From Spirosoma fluviale (GTDB taxonomy: Bacteria; Bacteroidota; Bacteroidia; Cytophagales; Spirosomataceae): a stretch of DNA of 49,558 nt. The position numbers and the translations under genes are program-made. Below the pieces are notes generated by a model, which saw nothing but the letters and a program-made list of their open reading frames with translations, did no database searches and was not told the DNA's origin. The stretch spans positions 1 to 49,558 of the forward strand of contig CAMCXW010000014.1 in assembly GCA_945883625.1 (NCBI GenBank), given 5' to 3'. Positions 32,658 to 41,404 of this stretch are shown piece by piece. Numbering within the stretch: the first letter of the stretch is position 1; every line of letters starts with the position of its first letter.

Positions 32658-34775
32658 TCAATAAAATTTGTATCGCTTATCTTCAATTTTCGCATTTTCT
32701 TTAATTGCCTCATTGATGTAGAACGAAGTACGTTGCAAATTCATCGATTGAATTTGGTTTTTGTAAACCGAATAATCCGCTAAAGCAGGTGCTTCCATTG
32801 AATTAGTTTTCTCTGCGATAAACACGCCATTTTCGCCTACGAATACCGAACTACGTTTTCCATTTTTCAAACCTGCTATGCGGCCTAAGGCAATCGCATC
32901 TGGTCCAGCCGTATTTAACATACCGGCTGACAACGTAATATCTTGTACAGACTCAACCAATGCACCTGCACCATATTTCTGTGCAATTTGCTCCAATGTA
33001 CCTTTGATTCCCGCAAGCTTCGTTGAAATCTGCTCACATTTCATTTGATTACGAACCATGGCAGTCAACTCCTCACGGAAGTCATTAACTTTTACATTTT
33101 CTTTCTCTGTTTTTCCAGTTAAATAAGCCACAATGTATTGATTATCTTGTTCGAAAACTTTCTTCGAACCATCACCTATCGACGTGTTATCATCAAATGC
33201 CCAACGAACAATTTCACGTGCATTACTTAAATTATTGATCGCTGAGGAATTCTCTAATAAACGTTCAGCACGCATCATGATAATGTTTTTGTCTTTCTTT
33301 ATCGCAACTTCAAATGCAGCTTGTGTTCCGTTTGCATTCGCAAAAGCATCTGCTTGTGTGAATATTTTATCCAATGTAGCCTGTGAAGGAGCAATCGTTT
33401 TGTTGATGGCTGCTAATTTATAGCTCGTATTGGTTTTGGCATCTGTTACTTTAACTACGTGGAAACCGAAATCAGTTTCAATCACACTAGGCATTAGACC
33501 AACACCATTATAGCCAAACAATTCTTTTTCAAATGATTTGACCATTGACCCATTATTTTTGAAATAACCTAAATCACCACCATTTTGAGCAGTGCCATCC
33601 ATGCCATTCATTTGAGCCAATGTCTCAAAACTTCCACCACCTTTAACTTGCGTTAAAATAGCCTCCGCACGTTGTCTTGCCTGTGCTTTCGCCGAATCGG
33701 ATTTATTGGCAGGAGCAATCAAAATATGACTAGCACGCATCGTAAACAATGAGTCTTTCTTTACGCCACCATATTTATAGATCGAGTACGTTAACCCTTC
33801 TTTAAATGGACCATAGATTCCACCCACTTGGAAAGTACCTAGTTGAGTTTTAACCACTTCTGGAATTTCAGCATAAGGTAATAAATATGGAGTCCGCACA
33901 TCTGAATTTAACATCGCAAATGCTGAGTCATTCGGTGCAACCGCTAAATCTTTCGCTAATTTTTTGATTTGTGAATAGAATTCGGCTGTGTCTTGCTTCG
34001 TTGGAATAACGGGGAAAGTTGCATACTGAATTGAACGTGTATTTGTTCCCTTGTATTGATCTTTATGCTTAGCTAAATAATCTTCCAATTGCGAATCTGT
34101 CACTTTAACAGTAGAGTCCGAAACAGAGAAGAACGGTACATATAAGAAACGCGCATTGAATTTAGAAGTTTGTGCTTGGTATTCTTTCGCCGCATCTGCC
34201 TGTGTCACGTAGTTCGACATACGCATTAAATTCTCATACTTCGCGCGGATACGATCTTGTGCAATTGATTTCTCAAAACTCGCCCAGCCTTGTTGTTGTT
34301 GTGCCGGCATTGTCTTCAAATTCTTTAAAAACTGAATGACAAAGGACTTGTCAAATTGACCCGTTTGTGGATTAGTGAATTGCTGGCGCACCGAAGGATG
34401 AATGTAATTTCCTTGAACCATATCAATTAATTCTTCCTCTGAAACACGTAATCCCAACGCATCAAACTCTTTTTTATAAGCAATATCCAAAACGTATTGG
34501 TTCCAAACTTGATCACGAATCATCGTCGCCTCTTGCTCGGATGGGCCTTTGCCTGTTTGTGCTGTGTAATTAGCCGTCGCCTCTTCTACCTTTTTTTGGA
34601 AATCTTGAATGAGAATACTTTCACCGGCAATATTGCCAACCTCCTGTGAGCTTCCGCCAAACAAGGATGATTTTCCTTGGAAAATATCACTTCCTATGAG
34701 AAACAACACTAAACTGATCGCGATAGCCGCTGCTGCAACCCCTGATTTCTCTCTAATTTTTGTAATTAATGCCAT
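32658..34775 (-). CDS. PpiD/SurA-type membrane-anchored peptidyl-prolyl isomerase
   Basis: An N-terminal membrane helix (AAAAIAISLVLFLIGSDIF) anchors a large periplasmic protein of 705 residues. A SurA-N-like helical region is followed by a parvulin rotamase domain near residues 345-450, with RASHILIAP, FETLAQMNGMDGTAQNGGDLGYF and GFHVVKV. Further helical and C-terminal domains follow. This is the PpiD architecture: assisting folding of proteins after Sec export. The start ATG at 34775 gives MALITKIREKSGVA, the typical beginning of Bacteroidota PpiD proteins. It is separated from argD by 115 bases and terminated by the hairpin at 32610-32635. Confidence 0.92.
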   Translation of the reverse strand: MALITKIREKSGVAAAAIAISLVLFLIGSDIFQGKSSLFGGSSQEVGNIAGESILIQDFQKKVEEATANYTAQTGKGPSEQEATMIRDQVWNQYVLDIAYKKEFDALGLRVSEEELIDMVQGNYIHPSVRQQFTNPQTGQFDKSFVIQFLKNLKTMPAQQQQGWASFEKSIAQDRIRAKYENLMRMSNYVTQADAAKEYQAQTSKFNARFLYVPFFSVSDSTVKVTDSQLEDYLAKHKDQYKGTNTRSIQYATFPVIPTKQDTAEFYSQIKKLAKDLAVAPNDSAFAMLNSDVRTPYLLPYAEIPEVVKTQLGTFQVGGIYGPFKEGLTYSIYKYGGVKKDSLFTMRASHILIAPANKSDSAKAQARQRAEAILTQVKGGGSFETLAQMNGMDGTAQNGGDLGYFKNNGSMVKSFEKELFGYNGVGLMPSVIETDFGFHVVKVTDAKTNTSYKLAAINKTIAPSQATLDKIFTQADAFANANGTQAAFEVAIKKDKNIIMMRAERLLENSSAINNLSNAREIVRWAFDDNTSIGDGSKKVFEQDNQYIVAYLTGKTEKENVKVNDFREELTAMVRNQMKCEQISTKLAGIKGTLEQIAQKYGAGALVESVQDITLSAGMLNTAGPDAIALGRIAGLKNGKRSSVFVGENGVFIAEKTNSMEAPALADYSVYKNQIQSMNLQRTSFYINEAIKENAKIEDKRYKFY

Positions 34776-34890
34776 TGGTATGAATAAATAATTGTTTTTA
34801 ATTTCTCTTTAATTGCCGATAATTTCGTGAACAAAAGAAACGCAAAATAATCACATTTCTATTCAAAAAGCAAGTCGGAACTAAACTAAT

Positions 34891-36015
34891 CTATGCCTTT
34901 AAGGTCTTTGTCAAACTTTCTAGGAACCGATCTGCAATGGATTGGTCTATGCCTAAACTTGGCAATAGCCGTAAGGTGTGTTTTCCGGCATACCCGCAAA
35001 AGATGTGATGGGTGTTCAATAACGTATCACGCACTGGTCCTACGGGGATTTCAAGTTCAATTCCAATCATCAAACCACGGCCACGAACTTCCTTGATTCC
35101 GGAGATTCCTGCCAATTCCCCCATCAGGTAATCACCTACCTTTGTTGAATTTTCAAGTAATTTTTCTTCCTGAATGATGTCTAAAACCGCATTCGCTGCC
35201 GTGCAGGCTAAGTGATTTCCACCAAATGTCGTCCCCAATAATCCATAACTTGCTTGAATATGTGGTGCGATTAAAACGCCACCGATCGGAAAACCATTTC
35301 CCATGCCTTTCGCAGTAGTCATCATATCGGGATGAATATCGGCAAATTGGTGTGAAAAGAATTTACCAGAACGTCCGTAACCACATTGCACGGAATCTAA
35401 TATTAATTGCGCGCCCGTTTCATCACAACGTGTTCTTAACGCTTGTAAAAATTGGTTTGAAGCGACGTGTATTCCACCTACGCCTTGAATTCCTTCAACA
35501 ATTACTGCTGCTGTTTCTTCGGTAATTACCTGTGCCAAACCCTCAATTTGATTGAATGGGTGGAAGCTTACATGCGAAGTGTCATTGATGGGAGCGACGA
35601 TGCTTGGGTTGTCGGTGACTGCCACCGCACCCGCCGTTCTTCCATGAAATGCTTTGGTAAATGAAACTACTTTCTTGCGTCCTGTATGAAATGAGGCCAA
35701 TTTTAAGGCGTTCTCATTTGATTCGGCTCCGGAATTTGTTAGGAATAATTGGAAGCTTGGGTATCCCGAAATGCGACCTAATTTTTCGGCTAATTCTTCC
35801 TGACCTGAAATGATAATTGAGTTTGAATAGAATCCAATGTTGCGCAGTTGCTCCGTCATCTTCGCCACATAATGTGGATGCGAATGCCCGATGGAAATCA
35901 CCGCATGACCTCCATATAAATCTAAATATTCCTGCCCATCTTTTGCCCATACCGTACTTCCCTGTGCTTTCACAAGTTCGATCGGGTAAAGTGGGTAAAC
36001 GTCGAATAGTTTCAT
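34891..36015 (-). CDS. argD: Acyl-ornithine aminotransferase of arginine synthesis
   Basis: This is a class III PLP-dependent aminotransferase. Landmarks are YLDLYGGHAVISIGHSHPHY, the PLP-binding GAESNENALKLA near residue 105, ILDSVQCGYGRSG with the cofactor Asp near 215, TTAKGMGNGFPIG with the Schiff-base Lys near 240, and TTFGGNHLAC near 270. It converts the acylglutamate semialdehyde to acylornithine; in Bacteroidota the acyl group may be acetyl or succinyl. ATG 36015 (MKLFDVYPLYP) is preferred: the GTG start six codons upstream is encoded by a 7-bp repeat array. It follows argC on the minus strand across a repeat-bearing gap of about 125 bases. Confidence 0.93.
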   Translation of the reverse strand: MKLFDVYPLYPIELVKAQGSTVWAKDGQEYLDLYGGHAVISIGHSHPHYVAKMTEQLRNIGFYSNSIIISGQEELAEKLGRISGYPSFQLFLTNSGAESNENALKLASFHTGRKKVVSFTKAFHGRTAGAVAVTDNPSIVAPINDTSHVSFHPFNQIEGLAQVITEETAAVIVEGIQGVGGIHVASNQFLQALRTRCDETGAQLILDSVQCGYGRSGKFFSHQFADIHPDMMTTAKGMGNGFPIGGVLIAPHIQASYGLLGTTFGGNHLACTAANAVLDIIQEEKLLENSTKVGDYLMGELAGISGIKEVRGRGLMIGIELEIPVGPVRDTLLNTHHIFCGYAGKHTLRLLPSLGIDQSIADRFLESLTKTLKA

Positions 36016-36020
36016 AGTAT

Positions 36021-36058
36021 AGTCATCAGTCACTAGTCGCTAGTCACTAGTCGCTAGT
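36021..36058. repeat. 7-bp AGTCRCT repeat array upstream of argD
   Basis: Five units of AGTCACT/AGTCGCT plus a partial copy lie directly before the argD start codon. The unit is also 7 bp long, but it differs from the TAGACGT family in the same gap. Confidence 0.8.
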
Positions 36059-36104
36059 TTATATTTATTCTTACCTCTTATTTGTCACTTCTCACATCCA
36101 ACCT

Positions 36105-36142
36105 CTAACGTCCAGCGTCTAACGTCTAGCGTCTAACGTCTA
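36105..36142 (-). repeat. 7-bp repeat array at the argC 3' end
   Basis: About 5.5 units of the TAGACGT/TAGACGC family, read on the minus strand. The first triplet is the TAG stop codon of argC (36140-36142). Confidence 0.85.
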
Positions 36143-37090
36143 AAAATTTGCTGCTTTGAGCCTCAACCCCGCTGATTCGTCCCAGCCGAGCATTAGGTTC
36201 ATGTTTTGAACGGCTTGACCTGAGGCGCCTTTTAACAGGTTATCGATCACGGAGCTAATTAAAATTTGGCCTTCGTGAACTTCTAGGTGCAAAAAGCATT
36301 TGTTCGTGTTGACCACTTGCTTGACATCCACCGCTTGGGGGCTGACAAAAACAAAGGGCGAATCGCGGTAGTAGTTTTCGAATAAATCAATAGCCTCTTC
36401 CTGAGTTCCCGCGAAATCCGTGTACACATTCGCCATAATTCCCCGCGTAAAATTACCGCGATATGGAATGAAGTTGACCTTAGGCGCAGGGTACTCAGAC
36501 CCCAAAACCATGCCTATTTCTGTCAAATGCTGATGTGTGAAGGCTTTATATATGCTAATATTATTGTTTCTCCAGGAGAAATGACTCGTTGGTGATAATG
36601 CCTGACCTGCACCCGTCGACCCCGTAATCGCCGTAACATGCACGGCTGATTTGATCAATCCAGTTGCAGCTAATGGCAACAAAGCTAATTCGATCGATGT
36701 CGCAAAGCAACCCGGATTAGCAATCTTGTTGGCAGTACGGATTTTTTCTTTTTGAAATTCAGGTAGCCCATAGATAAAACCTTCCGATTCATCTCGAAAA
36801 TCTGTACTTAAATCCACGATTTTGGTATGCCAAGGCACATCGTTTGCCGCTAGGAATTTCTTTGATTCCCCATGTCCAGAACATAAAAACAATACATCCA
36901 CAGGACATAGCTGATCGCAGAATCGCACATGCGTCGAGCCTAGTAAGTCGGTGTGCACATCTGAAACCAATTTCCCAGCCTGTGAATTTGACATAATACA
37001 CGTCAAAACTACATCAGGGTGGTTCACCAAAATGCGGAGTAATTCACCTCCCGTGTAACCTGCCGCACCTACGATTCCGATCTTTGCCAT
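36140..37090 (-). CDS. argC: N-acetyl-gamma-glutamyl-phosphate reductase
   Basis: The N-terminal NADP-binding fold begins MAKIGIVGAAGYTGGELLRIL. The catalytic cysteine is in ANPGCFATSIELAL near residue 130, and PYRGNFTRGIMANVY (PHxxP-like region) follows near 210. It reduces acylglutamyl phosphate to the semialdehyde, the step before argD. At 316 residues it is the shorter type 2-like length often seen in Bacteroidota. Its ATG shares one base with the argG stop (TAATG), so the two genes are translationally coupled. Its TAG stop opens a 7-bp repeat array. Confidence 0.95.
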   Translation of the reverse strand: MAKIGIVGAAGYTGGELLRILVNHPDVVLTCIMSNSQAGKLVSDVHTDLLGSTHVRFCDQLCPVDVLFLCSGHGESKKFLAANDVPWHTKIVDLSTDFRDESEGFIYGLPEFQKEKIRTANKIANPGCFATSIELALLPLAATGLIKSAVHVTAITGSTGAGQALSPTSHFSWRNNNISIYKAFTHQHLTEIGMVLGSEYPAPKVNFIPYRGNFTRGIMANVYTDFAGTQEEAIDLFENYYRDSPFVFVSPQAVDVKQVVNTNKCFLHLEVHEGQILISSVIDNLLKGASGQAVQNMNLMLGWDESAGLRLKAANF

Positions 37091-38286
37091 TAGTTTGATT
37101 CGTTAACTTTCCGGTGGATCATGGTTTGGTTCGAAACAATTTTCGAGAATCCACGCACATCATCGCCCGTCCAGGCTTTATTCATTTCGCCATATGCACC
37201 AAATGTAGATGACATTAAGTCAAATTTAGACTCAATTCCGGTTACTTGGAATTGATACGGCGACAATACCACATGTACCGTTCCCGTCACATTATCTTGG
37301 GTATCTGCTAGGAATGTTTCAAAATTACGCATTACGGGCTCTAAGAATTGGCCTTCGTGCAACAAGGTTCCATACATATCACCAATGTTCTGCTTCCAGT
37401 ATAATTGATGTTTGGTCAATACATGTTTCTCTAACAAATGATGCGCCTTGATGATGATTAATGGGGCAGGAGCCTCAAAACCCACACGTCCTTTGATGCC
37501 AATAATCGTATCGCCCACGTGAATATCCCGACCGATCGCATAGGCACCCGCTCTAGCAGTCAATTCGCGAATCGCATCTACCGTGCTTGGGAAGGTGTTT
37601 CCGTCGATGCCCACTAATTGGCCATATTCAAATTGTAAAGATATTTTAGTTGGCTTAGTTTCGGTCAACTGCGTTGGCCAAGCTTCTTCCGGTAAATAAC
37701 CATCCGAAGTCAGGGTTTCTTTTCCGCCAACGGACGTTCCCCAAAGACCTTTGTTGATGGAATAGGTCGATTTATGCCATTCCTGAACGACACCTTTAGA
37801 TTTCAAGTAGTCGATTTCAGCTTCACGTGATAATTGTAAATCGCGAATTGGGGTAATAACCTCGCATTCAGGTGCAAGTATACGGAAGACCACATCGAAG
37901 CGCACTTGGTCATTTCCGGCACCTGTACTGCCATGCGCAATTGCTTTTGCGCCAATCTTTGCTGCATATTTAGCTACGGCTGTGGCTTGAAAAACACGCT
38001 CAGCAGATACAGAAAGTGGATATGTATTGTTTTTCAACACATTGCCAAACACTAAATATTTGATGCAGTCTTGGTAATACGATTCAACGACATCCAAAGT
38101 TACATGGGATGTAACGCCTAAGGAATAAGCTTTTTCTTCAATGGTTTTTAATTCTTCAGGAGAAAATCCGCCGGTGTCAACTAAGGCTGAATGCACTTCC
38201 ATTCCGCGTTCCTCTGTTAAATATTTGACACAATAGGAGGTATCTAATCCGCCACTAAAGGCTAAAATTACTTTCGGCTTGCTCAT
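37090..38286 (-). CDS. argG: Argininosuccinate synthase
   Basis: The ATP pyrophosphatase motif SGGLDTSYC lies at about residue 10. Other family blocks are AHGSTGAGNDQVRFD near 120 and GRDIHVGDTIIGIKGRVGFE near 260. It joins citrulline and aspartate with ATP. Of the longer open frame from 38385, I keep the ATG at 38286 (MSKPKVILAFSGG), since the 33 preceding residues are encoded inside the upstream GNAT gene in another frame. Length is then 398, normal for the family. It starts 2 bases after the GNAT gene ends and overlaps argC by one base, so GNAT-argG-argC form one operon. Confidence 0.96.
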   Translation of the reverse strand: MSKPKVILAFSGGLDTSYCVKYLTEERGMEVHSALVDTGGFSPEELKTIEEKAYSLGVTSHVTLDVVESYYQDCIKYLVFGNVLKNNTYPLSVSAERVFQATAVAKYAAKIGAKAIAHGSTGAGNDQVRFDVVFRILAPECEVITPIRDLQLSREAEIDYLKSKGVVQEWHKSTYSINKGLWGTSVGGKETLTSDGYLPEEAWPTQLTETKPTKISLQFEYGQLVGIDGNTFPSTVDAIRELTARAGAYAIGRDIHVGDTIIGIKGRVGFEAPAPLIIIKAHHLLEKHVLTKHQLYWKQNIGDMYGTLLHEGQFLEPVMRNFETFLADTQDNVTGTVHVVLSPYQFQVTGIESKFDLMSSTFGAYGEMNKAWTGDDVRGFSKIVSNQTMIHRKVNESN

Positions 38287-38288
38287 AT

Positions 38289-38951
38289 TTACTTCGTTTT
38301 TCCTTTCGAATGGAAAGGCATTAACAATTTTTCTTTCATTTTTTTCAGCTGCATGAAATCGGCAATATTCTTCAAGAATATCCACTTCTCATCTTTTTCA
38401 ACGTTGCCATCAGCTTGGTTTGGGTCGAAAATCATGCCCGTACACAAGCAGATTTTACGTTCTGTACGAGTCAAAATATCATAATTCACGCAGGATTGAC
38501 AACCTTTCCAGAAATTGTCATCTACGGGCAACTCGGAAAAGGTCGTTGGCTCATAGCCTAAGTCGCTATTGATTTTCATCACAGCGAGCGAGGTGGTTAT
38601 ACCAATGATTTTTGCGTCGGGATAGCGTTCGCGCGACAATTGGAACGCTTTTTCTTTGACAGCTTTGGCTACGCCAAATTGCCTGTGACTAGGTCTGACG
38701 ATTAAACCTGAGTTAGCAACAAATTTACCATGTTGCCAGGTTTCGATGTAGCAAAAGCCTACAAATTCGCCCGTAACATCATCGGTAGCGATGATTGCTT
38801 TGCCTTCCGACATCTTCTCTTGAAGGTAATCAGGGGTTCTTTTGGCGATTCCGGTGCCTCTTGCTTTGGCAGATTCCGCCATTTCGTGGCATATTGATTC
38901 CGCTAAGTCATAATGGGATTGACTGGCGACTTGAACAGTGTATGAATTCAT
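38289..38951 (-). CDS. GNAT acetyltransferase leading the arginine operon
   Basis: This is a GNAT fold: the acetyl-CoA loop region SHRQFGVAKAVKEKAFQL near residue 85, preceded by strand VGFCYIETW and followed by IIGITTSLAVMKINSDLGYEP. The 75-residue C-terminal extension carries several cysteines (GCQSCVNY, CLCTG), possibly a metal site. Heading an operon with argG and argC, it is the likely N-acyl-glutamate-forming enzyme (ArgA-like role) in an organism lacking classical ArgA, but this is inferred from context. A structured leader lies just upstream (38983-39042). Confidence 0.82.
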   Translation of the reverse strand: MNSYTVQVASQSHYDLAESICHEMAESAKARGTGIAKRTPDYLQEKMSEGKAIIATDDVTGEFVGFCYIETWQHGKFVANSGLIVRPSHRQFGVAKAVKEKAFQLSRERYPDAKIIGITTSLAVMKINSDLGYEPTTFSELPVDDNFWKGCQSCVNYDILTRTERKICLCTGMIFDPNQADGNVEKDEKWIFLKNIADFMQLKKMKEKLLMPFHSKGKTK

Positions 38952-38982
38952 GAATGATAATCAGAAATAAATAATTTATTGA

Positions 38983-39042
38983 GTACGTGAAACTGTACAG
39001 GGTATCAAACCCTGAAAATAAACCTTCGTCGTCGGACGGAGG
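38983..39042 (-). promoter_or_regulatory. Structured leader upstream of the arginine operon
   Basis: Three consecutive stems lie upstream of the GNAT start: GTAC/GTAC at 38983-38998, CAGGGT/ACCCTG at 38998-39014 and CCTTCGTC/GACGGAGG at 39023-39042 (one G-T pair, four-base loop). They are GC-richer than the surrounding DNA. In the 225-base gap before aat they could form the 5' leader of the minus-strand operon. Attenuation or a small-RNA role is inference. Confidence 0.45.
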
Positions 39043-39176
39043 TAATGACGTATTTCATTGAATTATTTATCTTCATGTTCTTGTTAAACAGCGGATAAAG
39101 CCGCTAATTTGTCGCCAATTAAGCGCCAAATTTCACTAATTTGATGGGTAATTCCCAATAAACCTTCAATTATTTC

Positions 39177-39779
39177 ATGGAAAATAATAATTCCTTGAGC
39201 ACGGATCAGTTGATCTACGCATATGCCTCCGGTGTTTTTCCGATGGCGGATGCGGAAACGGGAGAGGTAAATTGGTATCGACCTGATCCTCGGGCGATTA
39301 TTCCTATCGAAACTTACCAGCCAGGACGTTCGCTCAAACCCATACTTAATAAGGGTATTTTTGAGATTCGGGTGGACCACCAGTTTAGACGCGTGATGGA
39401 ATTTTGTGCTGCGCCGCGCGCGCATGAGTCGGAAACATGGATTTCCGCTGAGATTATTGACGTATATACCGCATTACATGAAATGGGTCTAGCTCATTCC
39501 GTTGAAGCTTATGTAGCGGGGGAGCTGGTGGGTGGATTGTATGGTGTACATATGGGTGCTGCTTTTTTTGGTGAATCCATGTTCACCCGAGCATCCAATG
39601 CCTCCAAGGTTTGTTTTCATCATTTGATTTCAATTTTACGCGCTAATCAGTTTGAATTGTTGGATTCTCAGTTTATGAACGATAATGTGCAGCGTTATGG
39701 GGCAATTGAGATTTCGCGATCAGTCTATGAAAAACGTTTGGCAAAAGCGATTAATCGCCCATGTAGTTTTGTATTTTAA
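39177..39779 (+). CDS. aat: Leucyl/phenylalanyl-tRNA-protein transferase
   Basis: The 200-residue protein fits the short Aat family. Landmarks are LIYAYASGVFPMAD near residue 12, WYRPDPRAIIPI near 30, ETWISAEIIDVYTALHEMGLAHSVE and GGLYGVHMGAAFFGESMFTR near 120, then LLDSQFMNDN. It transfers Leu or Phe from aminoacyl-tRNA to proteins with N-terminal Lys or Arg, marking them for ClpS/ClpAP. It is divergent from the arginine operon and 60 bases before proB on the same strand. The ATG at 39177 aligns with the usual N-terminus, so no alternative start is needed. Confidence 0.94.
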   Translation: MENNNSLSTDQLIYAYASGVFPMADAETGEVNWYRPDPRAIIPIETYQPGRSLKPILNKGIFEIRVDHQFRRVMEFCAAPRAHESETWISAEIIDVYTALHEMGLAHSVEAYVAGELVGGLYGVHMGAAFFGESMFTRASNASKVCFHHLISILRANQFELLDSQFMNDNVQRYGAIEISRSVYEKRLAKAINRPCSFVF

Positions 39780-39839
39780 ACGCGCTTTTAGACCACATTT
39801 CAACGGAAAGGGCTAAATTGCATTTTCATTTTTTACCCT

Positions 39840-40868
39840 ATGTCAAAACCAATTCTCGTTATCAAGTTCGGTTCGTCTTCCATCACCCATGCAAATGGGG
39901 AGGTTAATGAACTGACATTAGCGAAAATTGCCGAGCAAGTTGCTTCGTTAAGTTCACAGTATTCCATCGTTTTAGTTTCATCAGGTGCTGTGGCTGCGGG
40001 TAAATCAGCGTTGCATAATTATAAGGCTACACTTTCAGAACGGAAGGCTGCGGCTGCCATCGGTAATCCAATTTTGATCGCGAAATACAGTCATTACTTC
40101 CAAAAATATGGCATTTCGATTGCGCAAAGTTTGTGTGAACGCCATCATTTTTCAGAGAGAGAATCCTTTCTACAATTGAAGGAAACGTACCAGGAATTAT
40201 GGCGAAGTGGGGTAATTCCCATTGCGAATGAAAATGATGTAGTTAGTAATGTCGAGTTAAAGTTTTCGGATAATGATGAATTAGCGACATTGATTGCGAC
40301 GGGATTTGGGGCGGAGAAATTATTGATATCTACTTCAGTAGGTGGTTTATTAGATGCGCAAGGTCAGATCATCCGTCATGTAGAACGCATTGATGCTGAT
40401 ATTTTACATGTGGTTAATTCGGATACATCGAGTACCGGTTTGGGAGGGATGATTTCCAAATTAACCTTTACGCGGTTAGCGACACGGATGGGAATTAAGG
40501 TCGTGATTTTCGGACTTGATCAGGGTCAGGGAATCGTAGATGCCCTCCATGAAGAAATAGGCACGGTTTTCGAGGCACAGGAGGCTTCACTTACGGCTCG
40601 CCAAAAATGGTTAGCCTCCGGAAGTCTAATTGCCGGCAAAGTAGTCTTAGACAAAGGTGCTGTAAAAGCCATCCAAAATCGCAAAAGCTTATTATCCGTG
40701 GGCGTCACCGAATACCTCGGCGAATTCGACAAAGGCGAAGTGATCGAAATCCTAGATGCCCAAAAAAATCCAATCGCCGTCGCCCGCGCCCGCTATTCTA
40801 AATCAGAATTGCAGCAGGCAAATCAGGGGATGGAAGTTGCGCATGCGGATGACATCGTTCTTTATTAG
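39840..40868 (+). CDS. proB: Glutamate 5-kinase
   Basis: The amino acid kinase domain shows VIKFGSSSITHANG at the start, VSSGAVAAGKSAL near residue 47, VIPIANENDVVS near 125 and FSDNDELATLIA near 142. GGLLDAQGQIIRH follows. The C-terminal 80 residues are a PUA-like domain (LLSVGVTEYLGEFDKGEVIEI). At 342 residues it matches ProB, which phosphorylates glutamate in proline synthesis. proA is not adjacent. The TAG stop (40866-40868) is the first triplet of a 7-bp repeat array. Confidence 0.94.
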   Translation: MSKPILVIKFGSSSITHANGEVNELTLAKIAEQVASLSSQYSIVLVSSGAVAAGKSALHNYKATLSERKAAAAIGNPILIAKYSHYFQKYGISIAQSLCERHHFSERESFLQLKETYQELWRSGVIPIANENDVVSNVELKFSDNDELATLIATGFGAEKLLISTSVGGLLDAQGQIIRHVERIDADILHVVNSDTSSTGLGGMISKLTFTRLATRMGIKVVIFGLDQGQGIVDALHEEIGTVFEAQEASLTARQKWLASGSLIAGKVVLDKGAVKAIQNRKSLLSVGVTEYLGEFDKGEVIEILDAQKNPIAVARARYSKSELQQANQGMEVAHADDIVLY

Positions 40869-40902
40869 ACGCTAGACTTTAGACGTCAGACGCTGGACGT
40901 TG
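40866..40902 (+). repeat. 7-bp repeat array at the proB 3' end
   Basis: About five units of TAGACGC/TAGACTT/CAGACGC type start at the proB stop codon. The orientation is opposite to the large array at 41405-41568, so the two flank the four-helix-bundle gene as inverted repeats. Confidence 0.85.
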
Positions 40903-40912
40903 CACTGATTTT

Positions 40913-40937
40913 GTAGAGACGCGATACTTCTCGTCTA
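40913..40937. repeat. Imperfect palindrome resembling a dispersed GTAGAGACGCGAT repeat
   Basis: GTAGAGACGCGATACTTC and TCGTCTAG form an imperfect stem. It resembles a palindromic repeat (GTAGAGACGCGAT...) that I remember as dispersed in Bacteroidota and cyanobacterial genomes. Only one copy is seen in this window. Confidence 0.4.
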
Positions 40938-41026
40938 GTTATCAAAATATATGTTTATTGATTTTATAAACTCTTTATCAGTTTTTCATTTATAGAATCC
41001 CTCTTATTTCTTTTCCTTTACTTCCC

Positions 41027-41398
41027 ATGAAGAATCAAAGGAAATTCGAAAATCTGTTAGTCTGGAAACGCTCAGTACTTCTGACCAAAAAAATCTATTT
41101 TCATTTTAATGTATCAGACGATTTCGGATTTAGAAATCAGATTCAGCGTGCAGCCATTTCAATTTCCAATAACATAGCAGAAGGTTTTGATCGTAAATCA
41201 GACCGGGAGTTTAAGCGTTTTTTAGCGATTGCTTTAGGCTCCCTAAATGAAGTTAAATCAATGGTTATTACTGCTTTTCACTTAAGTTACATTAATGAAG
41301 AGGATCAACAGGAACTAGTTGGTCATATCGATGCCATCGGTAAAATGACAAATTCCTTGATCAATTTCTTAACCAAGGAATTAGAAAAAAATAAATAA
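41027..41398 (+). CDS. Four-helix-bundle protein (23S rRNA IVS / Avd-like family)
   Basis: A 123-residue all-helical protein with the family pattern FENLLVWKRSVLL at residue 7, FGFRNQIQRAAISISNNIAEGFDRKSD near 37 and FKRFLAIALGSLNEVKSM near 66. Such proteins are encoded in intervening sequences of 23S rRNA genes, and a related fold (Avd) assists diversity-generating retroelements; the biochemical role is not established. Here it is not in an rRNA gene. It is enclosed by two inverted 7-bp repeat arrays (40866-40902 and 41405-41568) between the stop codons of convergent proB and secA, suggesting a mobile or repeat-associated unit. Confidence 0.88.
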   Translation: MKNQRKFENLLVWKRSVLLTKKIYFHFNVSDDFGFRNQIQRAAISISNNIAEGFDRKSDREFKRFLAIALGSLNEVKSMVITAFHLSYINEEDQQELVGHIDAIGKMTNSLINFLTKELEKNK

Positions 41399-41404
41399 TA
41401 TTTT

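Noticed and set aside
36016-36033. GTG start six codons upstream in argD
   Set aside because: The codons are part of the AGTCRCT repeat array; the family start is MKLFDVYPLYP.
38287-38385. N-terminal 33-residue extension of argG
   Set aside because: The extension lies inside the GNAT gene in another frame; ArgG starts normally at MSKPKVILAFSGG.
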